DNA of 20,771 nt from a virus: positions 1 through 20,771 of the IMG/VR virus record IMGVR_UViG_3300035698_000234. One strand, 5' to 3'. This document shows, piece by piece, positions 20,756 through 20,771 of this stretch. The notes under the pieces were generated by a model. It saw only the letters and a program-made list of their open reading frames with translations, did no database searches and had not been told where the DNA came from. The first letter of the stretch is position 1. Each line of letters starts with the position of its first letter. Both the position numbers and the translations under genes were made by a program.

Positions 20756-20771
20756 TACTTCCACCCCACGC

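Larger units (their letters stand above)
19652..20771. other. Repeat-rich region without convincing genes (about 1.1 kb)
   Basis: No reading frame of gene length with a ribosome site is visible on either strand. From left to right it holds short hairpins (e.g. CCAGTG-TATAG-CACTGG at 19707-19723), a TCAGAG hexamer tandem (19948-19971), a 12-bp palindrome CTGACCGGTCAG (20118-20129), a direct-repeat array (20124-20285), two large inverted repeats with an A/T-rich core (20343-20692) and a doubled palindrome at the right edge. It lies upstream of the leftward late genes, so it probably separates them from an early/replication block to the right, outside the window. Origin, operator or control functions are the likely explanations. 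Confidence 0.6.

Noticed and set aside
19652-20771. tRNA genes or an attachment site in the gene-free region
   Set aside because: No cloverleaf with a T-loop GTTCGA-type arm was found, and no integrase gene is present to anchor an att site.

Overview
The window is the late (virion and lysis) half of a tailed double-stranded DNA phage or prophage with a short-tailed, podovirus-like layout. All 20 recognised genes lie on the minus strand and read leftward from about 19.65 kb to the left edge. Firm anchors are the large terminase (Walker A, Walker B and nuclease aspartates all visible), a portal, an acidic scaffold, a HK97-fold-type coat protein, an M15 endolysin and a GTA-type holin. No tail-sheath, tail-tube or tape-measure gene is visible. 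Instead there are two tail-tube/nozzle-type proteins, a run of internal-virion-type proteins and a tail fibre, which fits a podovirus. The host is not certain. Two CTG-N10-CAG palindromes at the right edge resemble gammaproteobacterial LexA boxes, which weakly suggests a gammaproteobacterium and an SOS link.

Layout in transcription order (right to left). 19.65-20.77 kb: about 1.1 kb without convincing genes, full of direct and inverted repeats. 19.39-19.65: small unknown gene followed by tandem terminator-like hairpins. 18.78-19.13: putative small terminase behind a sigma70-like promoter. 17.64-18.79: lysis cassette (M15 endolysin, membrane/coiled-coil protein, GTA-type holin) sitting between small and large terminase. 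12.71-17.64: packaging and head genes (TerL, portal, small conserved protein, scaffold). 12.54-12.71: a 174-nt leader before the coat gene holding a second copy of the promoter motif and a branched RNA structure. 11.07-12.54: coat and probable decoration protein, ending at a UUCG-loop hairpin. 8.06-11.03: connector and tail genes. 1.08-8.06: GNAT-like protein and four internal-virion/ejection-type proteins, including a 1178-residue Gln-rich repeat protein. 1-1082: N-terminal part of a tail fibre cut by the window edge.

Genes are tightly packed with 1-50 nt overlaps or ATGA/GTGA/TAATG junctions, so they probably form one long late operon. The coat-decoration pair is the exception: it has its own candidate promoter and a downstream attenuator, which would raise its output relative to the rest.

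The most unusual observations are: (1) a Phe ladder in the 1178-residue protein whose spacings are almost all 11, 18 or 25 residues, implying a very long mixed hendecad/heptad helix; (2) an 18/21 promoter motif shared by only the terminase and coat leaders; (3) a three-way-junction-like RNA ending at the coat Shine-Dalgarno; (4) an origin-like region with ten GTAACA/TGTTAC words and two long inverted repeats.
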